From assembly GCF_001431535.1 (NCBI RefSeq), contig NZ_LDJK01000020.1, positions 1 through 62,095 on the forward strand: a DNA stretch of 62,095 bases, in the 5' to 3' direction. Shown here in pieces: positions 27,932 to 35,960 of the stretch. The notes beneath the pieces were generated by a model that was not told where the DNA came from, did no database searches, and saw nothing but the letters and a program-made list of their open reading frames with translations. The DNA is from Stenotrophomonas chelatiphaga (GTDB taxonomy: Bacteria; Pseudomonadota; Gammaproteobacteria; Xanthomonadales; Xanthomonadaceae). Every line of letters begins with the position of its first letter. The first letter of the stretch is position 1. The translations under genes were made by a program, and so were the position numbers.

Positions 27932-29055
27932 GTGCGGTGCTCGACCTGGCCTGCGACCTGATCGCACGGCCGTCGGTCACCCCCGACGACGCGGGCTGCC
28001 AGCAGCTGCTGGCCACGCGGCTGCAGGCCGCTGGCTTCCAGTGCGAGCACCTGCGGCTGGGCGAGGTCGACAACCTGTGGGCCACCCACGGCAGCGGCGG
28101 ACCGGTACTGGTACTGCTCGGCCACACCGATGTGGTGCCGACCGGGCCGGTGGCGGACTGGGCCAGCGATCCGTTCGTGCCGACCGTGCGTGATGGCGTG
28201 CTGTACGGCCGCGGGGCGGCCGACATGAAGGGCAGCGTGGCCGCCTTCGTGGTGGCGGCCGAGCAGTTCGTTGCCGCGCACCCGGAGCATCCGGGCACGC
28301 TGGCGGTGCTGCTGACCAGCGACGAAGAAGGCGATGCGATCGACGGGGTGCGTCATGTCGCGCGGCTGTTCGCCGAACGTGGCGAGCGTATCGATTGGTG
28401 CATCACCGGCGAACCGTCATCGACTGCGCGGCTGGGTGACCTGTTGCGGGTCGGTCGGCGCGGCAGCCTGTCCGCGCGGCTGCTGGTGCAGGGCGTGCAG
28501 GGCCATGTCGCTTATCCGGACAAGGCGCGCAACCCGATCCACCAGGCCGCGCCTGCATTGGCCGAGCTGACGGCCCGGCGCTGGGACGAGGGCTTTGAAA
28601 GCTTCCCGCCGACCAGCCTGCAGGTGTCCAACGTGCATGCGGGAACGGGTGCCAACAACGTGATTCCCGGCCAGCTGCAGGTGGACTTCAACCTGCGCTA
28701 CAACCCGCATTGGAACGCAGACAAGCTGGAGACGGAGATCGCTGCGCTGCTAGACCGGCACGGGCTGGAATACACCGTCAAATGGCATCGCAGCGGTGAG
28801 CCGTTCCATACCCCGGAAGGCACGCTGCGCCGGGTGGCGCGTGAGGTGCTGGGCGAATTCGCCGGTGCGCCGCCGGAAGAAAGCACCGGTGGCGGGACCT
28901 CGGATGCGCGGTTCATCGCGCCGCTGGGCGCGCAGTGCATCGAAGTAGGACCGGTCAACGCCAGCATCCACCAGGTGGACGAGAACGTGCGCGTGGACGA
29001 CCTGGAGCAGCTGCCGGCGCTGTACCAGCGGCTGATTGAACGCCTGTTGGCGTGA
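27928..29055 (+). CDS. dapE: Succinyl-diaminopimelate desuccinylase
   Basis: Zinc M20-family amidohydrolase producing L,L-diaminopimelate for lysine and peptidoglycan. The 375 residues have LARPSVTP-type N-terminus ([15 protein letters not shown]), the metal motif [21 protein letters not shown], the catalytic [10 protein letters not shown], and [11 protein letters not shown] near the C-terminus. The start is GTG at 27928 overlapping the upstream stop (GTGA). It ends the map-glnD-dapD-yffB-dapE run, which has no internal terminators. Confidence 0.95.
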   Translation: MSAVLDLACDLIARPSVTPDDAGCQQLLATRLQAAGFQCEHLRLGEVDNLWATHGSGGPVLVLLGHTDVVPTGPVADWASDPFVPTVRDGVLYGRGAADMKGSVAAFVVAAEQFVAAHPEHPGTLAVLLTSDEEGDAIDGVRHVARLFAERGERIDWCITGEPSSTARLGDLLRVGRRGSLSARLLVQGVQGHVAYPDKARNPIHQAAPALAELTARRWDEGFESFPPTSLQVSNVHAGTGANNVIPGQLQVDFNLRYNPHWNADKLETEIAALLDRHGLEYTVKWHRSGEPFHTPEGTLRRVAREVLGEFAGAPPEESTGGGTSDARFIAPLGAQCIEVGPVNASIHQVDENVRVDDLEQLPALYQRLIERLLA

Positions 29056-29113
29056 GGTGGGTCGCCCCGGGCGATGCTCGGCGGCTCCTTGCAACGGGCG
29101 CGCGGATGCATCT

Positions 29114-29132
29114 CGCCGAGCATGGCTCGGCG
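29114..29132. repeat. SMAG-like palindrome between dapE and pentapeptide gene
   Basis: CGCCGAG / CTCGGCG arms with loop CATGG, in the gap between two convergent genes. No T-run is present; it may work as a weak bidirectional terminator or mRNA end structure. Confidence 0.55.
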
Positions 29133-29148
29133 CTGCCGCCGATAGCGC

Positions 29149-29832
29149 CTAGGCCACCACCAGGCCGAACGCGGCCAGCGCCGCGGCGGCCTGGCGCTGC
29201 GAAATCACCGCCTTCCGGAACAGCTTGGCATCCATCACGTTGAGCCCGCTGATGTCGGTGCCGCGCAGGTCGGCACCGTCGAAACGGGTGAGCCGGGTCT
29301 GCGCATTGCGCAGGCTGCCGCCGTTGAACACGGCATCGCGGAAGTCGCAGCCGGACAGTTCCGCGTCGGAGAAATCAAGGCCGTGCAACTGCGCTTTGCG
29401 GAACGACAGGCCGCGCAGGTCGGCGCTGACCAGCAGGCAGTCGCGGAACTCCAACGCCCACCCACCTGCCTCCTGCAGGTGGGCCCCGGTCAGCTTGCAA
29501 TCCTGGAACTGCACCGAGGACAACGTGGCGCGCCGCCAGTGGCTGTTGTTGAGATCACAGTGCGAAAAGCGCGAGTCACTCAGCAGGGCCGAGCTGAAGT
29601 CGCACGCCGCGCCACGGCACTTGCTCCACTGGCTTTCCTCCAGCGACGCCGCCAACCAGTTCGCCCCCGCCAGCGAGCACTGGATGAACTGGAATCCGTC
29701 CATGTCCAGCCGCGAAAAGTCGCCGTGGTCGAACGTGCAGCCTTCGAAGATCGCCGCGCGTGGATGCGCGGCGATGATCGCCTGCATGCGTTCCCGGGTG
29801 AGGATTTCAGCACGGAAGATGGGGGTTTTCAT
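29149..29832 (-). CDS. Qnr-like pentapeptide repeat protein
   Basis: A 227-residue protein built almost wholly of A(D/N)LxX-type repeats (for example FSRLDMDGFQ, CDLNNSHWRRATL, LRGLSFRKAQLHGLDF, ADLRGTDISGLN), forming a right-handed quadrilateral beta helix. A break near residue 118 (GGWALEFRDC) and the C-terminal cap (QRQAAAALAAFGLVVA) follow the arrangement of Qnr and MfpA DNA mimics, which protect gyrase from quinolones. Sequence identity with classical Qnr looks low, and I cannot assign it to the Smqnr gene. It lies 82 bp after the Sel1 lipoprotein gene on the same strand. Confidence 0.82.
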   Translation of the reverse strand: MKTPIFRAEILTRERMQAIIAAHPRAAIFEGCTFDHGDFSRLDMDGFQFIQCSLAGANWLAASLEESQWSKCRGAACDFSSALLSDSRFSHCDLNNSHWRRATLSSVQFQDCKLTGAHLQEAGGWALEFRDCLLVSADLRGLSFRKAQLHGLDFSDAELSGCDFRDAVFNGGSLRNAQTRLTRFDGADLRGTDISGLNVMDAKLFRKAVISQRQAAAALAAFGLVVA

Positions 29833-29914
29833 GCCGCCATTCTGGGTGATGGGCAGCGCACGCAGTAGTCTTGAGCATTGCGCCGGAGTGTGTACAACGT
29901 TGCCTGCTACGCGC

Positions 29915-30808
29915 TTACTCGAAGGTCCAGAACGGCGGTGCGATCGCCTCGCGCCAGTAGGATTCGGCTGCCATGTAGAAACCCTGTGCCTCGGCCTGGG
30001 CGAACCATGCCGCCGCTGCCTCCACGTCCTTGGCCAGTCCATCGCCACCGCGGCCGACGGCCAGCCCGGCCAGGTACTGGCCATACACGTTGCCCTGGTT
30101 GCCAGCACGTGCGTACCAGCGCAATGCTTCGGCCTTGTCCTGCACCACGCCGATGCCGGCTTCATGCAGTGCGCCTAGGTCGACCTGGGCCTCGGCGTCG
30201 CCGCGCGCGGCGCGGCGCTGGATGCCGGCGATGACCGGGTTGGGTGACGGGCCGGGAGCGATCGGCTGGCCGTGCGCTGCCGAGCCGCTGGTCGCCTCGC
30301 GCAGCGGCTTCAGTTTGTACAGTTCACGCAGGTACACCGCCGAACGCAGCCGCCAGCGCAGCGCGCCGGTCATGTCGCCGCGACCCTCGTACCAGCGCTC
30401 CAGGTCGTGCATTGCATAGGGCGAGCCGTGGTAGGCCGCGCTCTGGAACCAGTGGAACGCCTTGCGCGGTGATGCCTTCATGACCACGTCGGCGGGCTTC
30501 TGAGGTTCGTCGCTGCTGTCCAGGCGGCCGCGCGCGTACAGCGTGCCGAGCGTTTCCTCCGCACTGGTGCTGTGGTGCGTGCGCGGGGTCGTCGCGGCCG
30601 CGCGCGCATACCAGTCCAGCGCGCGCGGATCATTCCAGCCCTGGTACATCCGGGCCACGCGCAGCGCCGAGTCGAAACGGCCATCGGCGGCCGCAGCGAG
30701 GGCATCGCGCTCGGTGTCGCTGGGTGGGCGGGTCGGCGTGCTGGCACAACCGGCCAGCGCGAGCAGTGCCAGCGCGTGCAACAGCGCGCGGCGGGGGAAG
30801 GGAATCAT
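29915..30808 (-). CDS. Sel1-repeat lipoprotein
   Basis: A 297-residue predicted lipoprotein: lipobox LAGC with Cys21 after a hydrophobic signal (LLHALALLALAGC). It holds Sel1-like TPR repeats, clearest at residues about 55-75 (DPRALDWYARAA), 120-150 (KAFHWFQSAAYHGSPYAMHDL), 195-230 (GDAEAQVDLGALHEAGIGVVQDKAEALRWYARAGNQG) and 240-275 (AAAWFAQAEAQGF). Such proteins are scaffolds for protein interactions; the partner is unknown. The minus-strand start is 126 bp from the asn leader ORF on the other strand. Confidence 0.8.
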   Translation of the reverse strand: MIPFPRRALLHALALLALAGCASTPTRPPSDTERDALAAAADGRFDSALRVARMYQGWNDPRALDWYARAAATTPRTHHSTSAEETLGTLYARGRLDSSDEPQKPADVVMKASPRKAFHWFQSAAYHGSPYAMHDLERWYEGRGDMTGALRWRLRSAVYLRELYKLKPLREATSGSAAHGQPIAPGPSPNPVIAGIQRRAARGDAEAQVDLGALHEAGIGVVQDKAEALRWYARAGNQGNVYGQYLAGLAVGRGGDGLAKDVEAAAAWFAQAEAQGFYMAAESYWREAIAPPFWTFE

Positions 30809-30899
30809 CCGTGAAGTCCTGCAGGGGGCGGGAGATTATCCGCGACGCCGACCGCGTGGCGGCTGAACGCGCACGCAGGAACGGTTGCCATCGCAACAG

Positions 30900-30928
30900 T
30901 TGCGCCGCCGCCGGAACCCGGTTACGGT
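30900..30928 (+). promoter_or_regulatory. Candidate promoter for asn leader-asnB
   Basis: TTGCGC (30900-30905) and TACGGT (30923-30928) with 17-bp spacing; the -10 keeps only the T-A----T positions that are most conserved. The predicted start lies at about 30935, the A of the leader-peptide ATG, so the transcript would be leaderless, which fits the lack of a Shine-Dalgarno sequence. Confidence 0.4.
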
Positions 30929-30934
30929 CGATCC

Positions 30935-31036
30935 ATGTCCCTGCTCCCCGCCACCGCCGTCGGCAATACCAACCGCAATAACCTGCGCGCGAATAATCGT
31001 GCGCGGCCGATGCGGGACTGCGCCCTGGGTAGATAG
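30935..31036 (+). CDS. Asparagine-rich leader peptide of asnB
   Basis: A 33-codon ORF (ATG 30935, TAG 31034) ending 135 bp before asnB. Codons 11-21 read N-T-N-R-N-N-L-R-A-N-N: six Asn in eleven codons (AAT at 30965, 30977, 30992, 30995; AAC at 30971, 30980). Asn is about 3% of a high-GC proteome, so this density immediately before asparagine synthetase is striking. The ORF contains the antiterminator strand CCGATGCGGG at codons 25-28 and is followed by an intrinsic terminator. The arrangement copies his, trp, thr and leu leader peptides. The peptide itself probably has no function. The start lacks a ribosome site, so leaderless initiation is proposed. Confidence 0.8.
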   Translation: MSLLPATAVGNTNRNNLRANNRARPMRDCALGR

Positions 31037-31091
31037 GACACTACACACCCGGACACCAGAAAACCCGCATCGACCGATGCGGGTTTTTTTT
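30958..31091 (+). promoter_or_regulatory. Predicted asparagine-responsive transcription attenuator
   Basis: Four segments are visible. Segment 1 (30958-30964, CGTCGGC) can pair with segment 2 (31006-31012, one G-U). Segment 2 core CCGATGCGGG (31007-31016) can pair over 9 bp with segment 3 CCCGCATCG (31064-31072), forming an antiterminator. Segment 3 can instead pair with segment 4 CCGATGCGGG (31074-31083), followed by eight T, the terminator. Segments 2 and 4 are identical 10-mers. Ribosome stalling at the Asn codons (30965-30997) would cover segment 1 and free segment 2, allowing read-through into asnB. The mechanism is inference from the classical model. Confidence 0.8.
31061..31091 (+). 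terminator. Attenuator terminator upstream of asnB
   Basis: AAACCCGCATCG / CGATGCGGGTTT arms, then an eight-T run (31084-31091), 80 bp before the asnB ATG. No plus-strand gene other than the leader ORF lies upstream for nearly 2 kb, so it has no conventional gene to terminate. Confidence 0.92.
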
Positions 31092-31171
31092 GTGCCCGGG
31101 AAACCTCCCGGGCCAGGCTGGCCGGTCGAACACCCCCGCCACGTATAGACCCCAAACAGGAGCTTCCCCCC

Positions 31172-32863
31172 ATGTGTTCGATCTTCGGAATATTCGGCCT
31201 GCAGGCCGGCGATGACCTCCCCGCGCTGCGCCGCCACGCATTGGAATCCTCGCAGCGCCAGCGCCACCGCGGCCCGGACTGGAGCGGTGTCTACCTGGAC
31301 GACGGCGCGCTGCTGGTGCATGAGCGGTTGGCCATCGTCGATCCCGCCGGTGGCTCGCAGCCGCTGCTGTCCGAAGATGGCGGCCTGGCGCTGGCGGTCA
31401 ACGGCGAGATCTACAACCACCAGCAGCTGAAGGCCGGGTTGGACCAGCCGTACGCGTTCCAGACCGGCTCGGATTGCGAGGTGATCAACGCGCTGTACCG
31501 CCAGGGTGAACCGTCGCAGTGGCTGGAACGGCTCAACGGCATCTTCGCCTTTGCGTTGTGGGACAAGGCGGCTGGGCGGGTGCTGGTGGCGCGTGATCCG
31601 ATCGGCGTGGTGCCGCTGTACTGGGGCCACGATGCGCAGGGGCGCCTGCGCGTGGCCTCCGAATTGAAGGCGTTGGTGGATACCTGCGCCGATGCCGCGC
31701 AGTTCCCGCCGGGCCATTACTACGACAGCGCAACCGGCGCGCTGGTGCGTTACTACCAGCAGTCCTGGCGCGAGTACGACGCGGTGCAGGGCAAGCCGGT
31801 GGACCTGGCCGAACTGCGCGAAGCGTTCGAGCGCGCGGTGGAGCGCCAGCTGATGAGCGATGTGCCTTACGGCGTGCTGCTGTCCGGTGGCCTGGATTCC
31901 TCGCTGGTGGCCGCGGTGGCCGCACGCTATGCGCGCCGACGCATCGAAGACGGTGGTGAGAGCGAGGCGTGGTGGCCGCGGCTGCATTCCTTCGCCATCG
32001 GCCTGAAGGGCTCGCCTGATCTCGCCGCCGCCGCCATTGCCGCCGAGGCGCTGGGTACGGTGCACCATGGCTTCGAATACACCTTCGAAGAAGGCCTGGA
32101 CGTGCTGCCGGAGGTGATCCGCCACATCGAGACCTACGACGTCACCACCATCCGCGCCTCCACCCCGATGTTCCTGCTGGCGCGCCGGATCAAGGCGATG
32201 GGCGTGAAGATGGTGCTGTCCGGCGAGGGCAGCGACGAGATCTTCGGTGGCTACCTGTACTTCCACAAGGCGCCGGATGCACGTGAGTTCCACAGCGAGC
32301 TGGTGCGCAAGCTGGATGCGCTGCACAACTACGACTGCCTGCGCGCCAACAAGTCGATGATGGCCTGGGGCGTGGAGCCACGCGTCCCGTTCCTGGACCG
32401 TGAGTTCCTGGACGTGGCGATGCGCTTCGATGCCGCGCACAAGATGGTCGGCAGCGAAGCCTCCGGTGGCCGCCGGGTGGAGAAGGGCGTGCTGCGTGCG
32501 GCGTTCGAAGGCTACCTGCCGGAGAGCATCCTGTGGCGCCAGAAGGAGCAGTTCAGCGATGGCGTGGGCTACGGCTGGATCGACGGGCTGAAGGCACACG
32601 CCGAAGCGCAGGTCAGCGACCGTGTGCTGGCTGCCGCCGACAAGCGCTTCCCGCACAACCCGCCGCAGACCAAGGAGGCGTACTACTACCGCCACGTGTT
32701 CGAGCAGTACTTCCCCAGCCATGCGGCGGCGGAAACGGTGCCCGGCGGCAAGTCGATCGCCTGTTCGTCACCGGCGGCGATTGCCTGGGATGCCAGCTTC
32801 GCCGCTGCGGCGGACCCGTCCGGCCGGGCGATCGCCGGCGTGCACGAAGCCGCACTGGCGTAA
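31172..32863 (+). CDS. asnB: Asparagine synthase (glutamine-hydrolysing)
   Basis: Makes asparagine from aspartate, ATP and glutamine. The 563 residues begin MCSIFGIFG, leaving Cys2 as the N-terminal glutaminase nucleophile, with the class II amidotransferase motifs RQRHRGPDWSG, ERLAIVDPAGGSQPL and NGEIYNH. The synthetase half has the PP-loop LLSGGLDSSLVAA (about 232-244), the GEGSDEIFGGY motif and RVPFLDREF. The length matches E. coli AsnB (554). The ATG follows CAGGAGC. Expression is probably controlled by the attenuator just upstream. Confidence 0.96.
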   Translation: MCSIFGIFGLQAGDDLPALRRHALESSQRQRHRGPDWSGVYLDDGALLVHERLAIVDPAGGSQPLLSEDGGLALAVNGEIYNHQQLKAGLDQPYAFQTGSDCEVINALYRQGEPSQWLERLNGIFAFALWDKAAGRVLVARDPIGVVPLYWGHDAQGRLRVASELKALVDTCADAAQFPPGHYYDSATGALVRYYQQSWREYDAVQGKPVDLAELREAFERAVERQLMSDVPYGVLLSGGLDSSLVAAVAARYARRRIEDGGESEAWWPRLHSFAIGLKGSPDLAAAAIAAEALGTVHHGFEYTFEEGLDVLPEVIRHIETYDVTTIRASTPMFLLARRIKAMGVKMVLSGEGSDEIFGGYLYFHKAPDAREFHSELVRKLDALHNYDCLRANKSMMAWGVEPRVPFLDREFLDVAMRFDAAHKMVGSEASGGRRVEKGVLRAAFEGYLPESILWRQKEQFSDGVGYGWIDGLKAHAEAQVSDRVLAAADKRFPHNPPQTKEAYYYRHVFEQYFPSHAAAETVPGGKSIACSSPAAIAWDASFAAAADPSGRAIAGVHEAALA

Positions 32864-32891
32864 TGCACGGCTAGCCCGCCAGGCGGGGAAG

Positions 32892-35201
32892 TCAGCGCGC
32901 AGGCCGCAGGGTCAGCGTGTGCTGGCTGGGGCCCGGCAGGAACGGGGTCGGCCGCCCGTGCACATGATCTTCGTGTCCGGCCGCCCAGAACGGGGACAAC
33001 GGGTGGCCGCTCTGGCCACCCGGCATATGGATGATGCCCTGGTCTTCGTGGCCGGGGGACACCACCATCCGCTGCGAAGCGCCGAAGCCCGGTCCCTGCA
33101 CGCGCGGCATGTTGTTGTCACCGGGCAGCGGCTCGGCCGGCATGCACAGCCAGCGTCTGGCGATGGCCGGCAGGGCACGGCTGATCGGGTGGCAGATCGC
33201 GGCGGTATTGCGCTCGCCCCAGCTGCGTTCGGCCAGTGGTCCCTGCGCGCCCAGGTCCGCTTCCAGGCGCTTGGCCGTGTCGGCCAGCAGCGCGTCCCAG
33301 CTTGCGTGGCCAGGCGGCAGCAGGTGCGCCGGGCGCTGGGTGACCAGCGGCCACAGCACGCTTTCGAACTGCGCCAGCCGCGGCTCCAGCCAGTCATCGC
33401 CCAGCGTCTGTCTGGCCGGTGCCAGCATCGCGCCGGAGACCTCGTCCAGCAGCATCCCGCGGAAGCCGCGCACCACCCGGTAGCTCACCGAGTCCACCGA
33501 AGCATGGCCGTCCCAGGTGCGCGTGACGACCTCCAGCCGCTGCAGTTGCGGATCATTGGAGCCCACCACTACCTGGCGCAGCAGTTGCCACCAGCGTTGC
33601 AGGAACAGCGCGCGGTCATCCAGCTGGATCGCCAGCAGGCCCGCTTCGCTGAAACGTTCGCTGGCCTGCAGCGCATCGCGGATCTGTGCCCCGCGCGCGC
33701 CGAGGTCGTAGCCCCCGTCACCGGCCACGGCCAGTGCCTCGCCGTCCATGACACGGCCGTTGGCCGTCCACAGGCGGTGGCTGGGTGGATCAACCAGCGA
33801 GGGCGCCGCATCACTGCGGATTCCCCATGCCGGGCACCCATCGGCCGCAGTGGTGCGCATGTCGGTGGGCGCGCAGCCGGCGGCACGGTCCGGGCGCGCC
33901 CCCAGCACCCGCCAGCCGATGCGTCCGTTGCGGTCGGCCAGGAGCAGGTTCTGCGCCGGGATGCGGGTGTGGTCGGCAACCTGCAATGCCTGGTCGATGT
34001 CGGCCACGCGTGCCAGTCCGGTCAGCGCCAGGCTGACCGCACCGGGTTGGTGGGCAACCCAGCGCAGCGCATCGCCGCTGCCATCAGCGCGCTGGTGCAG
34101 CAGCGGACCCCATGCGCTTTCGCGCACGATGAAATCCACCGGCGGGGCACCAGCCACCTCGATCTTTTCGTGGTACTCGGCCAGCTTGGTACCGGCTGGC
34201 ACCGGCCGGAAATCGGCAGTGTCGATGTAGCTGTTGGTGAACCCCCACGCTACGTATCCGTTGCTGCCGACGATGATCGCCGGCAGGCCGGGGAGCGAAA
34301 ATCCACTCACGTCGACTTTTCCGCCGGGGGCCTGCGGATCCGGGTAGCGCAGGCGCACGCGGAACCAGATGTTCGGCGCGCGCAGGCCCAGGTGCATGTC
34401 GTCGGCCAGGATCGCGCGGCCATCGGCGGTCAGCGCCGCGCCCACGGCGAAGTTGTTGCTGCCTTTGACATCCGTATCTGCCACGGCAGCGGCAGGCGCG
34501 GCAGGCTGGCCACGCAGGTCCAGCACATCGGCGGCGGGCAGCCGTGCATCGCCCCGCGGCCCGCCCATCAGCGGCGCATCCCAACTGCTGCCATCGTGGC
34601 TCAGCAGCGCATACAGCGCTGGCGGCACCACCGCACGCAGGCGGCTGTATGCCAACTCGCTCTGGTTGCCTGGATCCTGCAGGTCGGCATACATCGCATA
34701 GCCGGTCAGCAGGCTGTCGCTGGCCTGCCACGGCGCAGGCTGCTGGCGCAGCAGCAGGTACGGCCAGGGGCGCACGCGCAGGCGGGCGATGCCTTCATTC
34801 ACGCCCTCCACGTAAGCCTGCAGTTCGGCGCTCACCGGTTCCCGTGACGCGCGATGGCGCAGGCGATGCACGCGCATCCGCTTGTCCGCCTCCAGCGCGG
34901 CCGGGCCGAACAGCACCGACAGCTCGCCAGCGGCACTGCGGCGCATCAGGTCCATCTCGAACCCGCGTTCCTGCGCATGCACCTGGCCCAGCGCGCGCAT
35001 CACATCGCGCTCGCTGGCGCCTTCGATGGTGACCACGCCCAGGCGGTCGCGGCTGACGGTCACCGGGGCCTGCAGTCCGCCCAGGACCTGCTCGCCATCC
35101 AGCGGCGCAAGGCTTCCGCGCAGCAGCCACCACCCGGCCAGGCCGAGTCCCAGGGCCAGTACCAGCAGCAGCCAGAACAGCCGCATCAACCATCGACGCA
35201 T
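32892..35201 (-). CDS. Penicillin acylase family protein
   Basis: N-terminal-nucleophile hydrolase of the penicillin amidase/acyl-homoserine-lactone acylase superfamily (S45), 769 residues. A membrane segment or signal anchor (residues 5-27) precedes the alpha-chain region; autocatalytic cleavage is expected before Ser248 in DVKGSNNFAVG. Downstream are ADDMHLGLRAPNIWF, the NGYVAWGFTNSYIDTADF segment and the C-terminal GGQSGHPLSPFWAAGHEDH, all typical. The substrate (beta-lactam, N-acyl homoserine lactone or another amide) cannot be told from sequence. It is convergent with asnB (28 bp gap, no obvious terminator). Confidence 0.88.
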   Translation of the reverse strand: MRRWLMRLFWLLLVLALGLGLAGWWLLRGSLAPLDGEQVLGGLQAPVTVSRDRLGVVTIEGASERDVMRALGQVHAQERGFEMDLMRRSAAGELSVLFGPAALEADKRMRVHRLRHRASREPVSAELQAYVEGVNEGIARLRVRPWPYLLLRQQPAPWQASDSLLTGYAMYADLQDPGNQSELAYSRLRAVVPPALYALLSHDGSSWDAPLMGGPRGDARLPAADVLDLRGQPAAPAAAVADTDVKGSNNFAVGAALTADGRAILADDMHLGLRAPNIWFRVRLRYPDPQAPGGKVDVSGFSLPGLPAIIVGSNGYVAWGFTNSYIDTADFRPVPAGTKLAEYHEKIEVAGAPPVDFIVRESAWGPLLHQRADGSGDALRWVAHQPGAVSLALTGLARVADIDQALQVADHTRIPAQNLLLADRNGRIGWRVLGARPDRAAGCAPTDMRTTAADGCPAWGIRSDAAPSLVDPPSHRLWTANGRVMDGEALAVAGDGGYDLGARGAQIRDALQASERFSEAGLLAIQLDDRALFLQRWWQLLRQVVVGSNDPQLQRLEVVTRTWDGHASVDSVSYRVVRGFRGMLLDEVSGAMLAPARQTLGDDWLEPRLAQFESVLWPLVTQRPAHLLPPGHASWDALLADTAKRLEADLGAQGPLAERSWGERNTAAICHPISRALPAIARRWLCMPAEPLPGDNNMPRVQGPGFGASQRMVVSPGHEDQGIIHMPGGQSGHPLSPFWAAGHEDHVHGRPTPFLPGPSQHTLTLRPAR

Positions 35202-35353
35202 GGGACGCTTCCTTGCAGGAGAGGAGGGTGGGACGAGTCTAGCCAGCCGGTGTGGCAGATCGCAGACGTGACGCGACTGCGATTGATTCCGATTAGATCA
35301 CGGGATTTCCGGATAGGGCACCATGGCGCCATCGAGTCAAAGGAGCATCCCCC

Positions 35354-35842
35354 ATGAAAGGCAATCCGGACGTCATCGCCTGCCTGAAAGAACTGCTGCG
35401 CGGCGAGCTTGCCGCCCGCGACCAGTACTTCATCCATTCCCGCCGCTACGAGGACCAGGGCCTGTTCGCGCTGTACGAACGCCTGAACCACGAAATGGAA
35501 GAAGAAACCCAGCACGCCGATGCGCTGCTACGCCGGATCCTGTTCCTGGGCGGAGACCCGGACATGCGCGCGCATGCCTTCGAACCCGGCAAGACCGTGG
35601 AAGAGATGCTGCGCAAGGACCTGGACACCGAGTATCTGGTGCGCAACAACCTGGCCGCCGGCATGAAGCTGTGCGAAGCCAACGGGGACTATGTCAGCCG
35701 TGACATGCTGCTGGTGCAGCTGAAGGACACCGAAGAAGACCATGCCTGGTGGCTGGAGCAGCAGCTGGGCCTGATCCAGCGCATCGGCCTGGAGCTCTAC
35801 CAGCTGAGCAAGATCGACGGCAAGGGCGCTGCCGCGCACTGA
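35354..35842 (+). CDS. bfr: Bacterioferritin-type ferritin lacking the heme-ligand Met
   Basis: Iron-storage 24-mer subunit of 162 residues. Ferroxidase ligands are present: Glu18, Glu51, His54, Glu93, Glu127, His130, plus Tyr25. The position that is Met52 in E. coli Bfr, the heme axial ligand, is Thr here ([15 protein letters not shown]). The protein closely resembles the Pseudomonas FtnA/BfrA class, which stores iron without binding heme through Met. The ATG at 35354 follows AAAGGAG. No bacterioferritin-associated ferredoxin gene is nearby. Confidence 0.92.
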   Translation: MKGNPDVIACLKELLRGELAARDQYFIHSRRYEDQGLFALYERLNHEMEEETQHADALLRRILFLGGDPDMRAHAFEPGKTVEEMLRKDLDTEYLVRNNLAAGMKLCEANGDYVSRDMLLVQLKDTEEDHAWWLEQQLGLIQRIGLELYQLSKIDGKGAAAH

Positions 35843-35878
35843 CCTCGCAGCCAGCCAGCTTCGCGCCAGCCAGCAACG

Positions 35879-35909
35879 AAAAAGCCGGGGATTTCCCCGG
35901 CTTTTTTTT
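35879..35909. terminator. Bidirectional terminator between bfr and parC
   Basis: AAAGCCGGGG / CCCCGGCTTT arms with loop ATTT; eight T follow on the plus strand and five on the minus strand. It serves the convergent genes bfr and parC. Confidence 0.92.
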
Positions 35910-35931
35910 GTCCGATCGCGGAGGGTGGGTG

Positions 35932-35955
35932 GCGCCGGGCAGGGCCCGGCGCTAC
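35932..35955 (-). repeat. SMAG-like GTAG palindrome
   Basis: GCGCCGGGC / GCCCGGCGC arms with loop AGG, ending in CTAC, that is GTAG on the minus strand. It lies 5 bp from the parC stop. Confidence 0.65.
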
Positions 35956-35960
35956 CTCGC

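Noticed and set aside
29149..29832. Assignment to the known Smqnr gene
   Set aside because: The repeats and C-terminal cap are Qnr-like, but the N-terminal sequence does not match what I recall of Smqnr, and no adjacent LysR-type regulator is present.
31061..31091. Ordinary gene-end terminator
   Set aside because: No plus-strand gene ends nearby apart from the leader ORF; dapE ends 2 kb upstream beyond two opposing genes. The duplicated arm in the leader points to attenuation.
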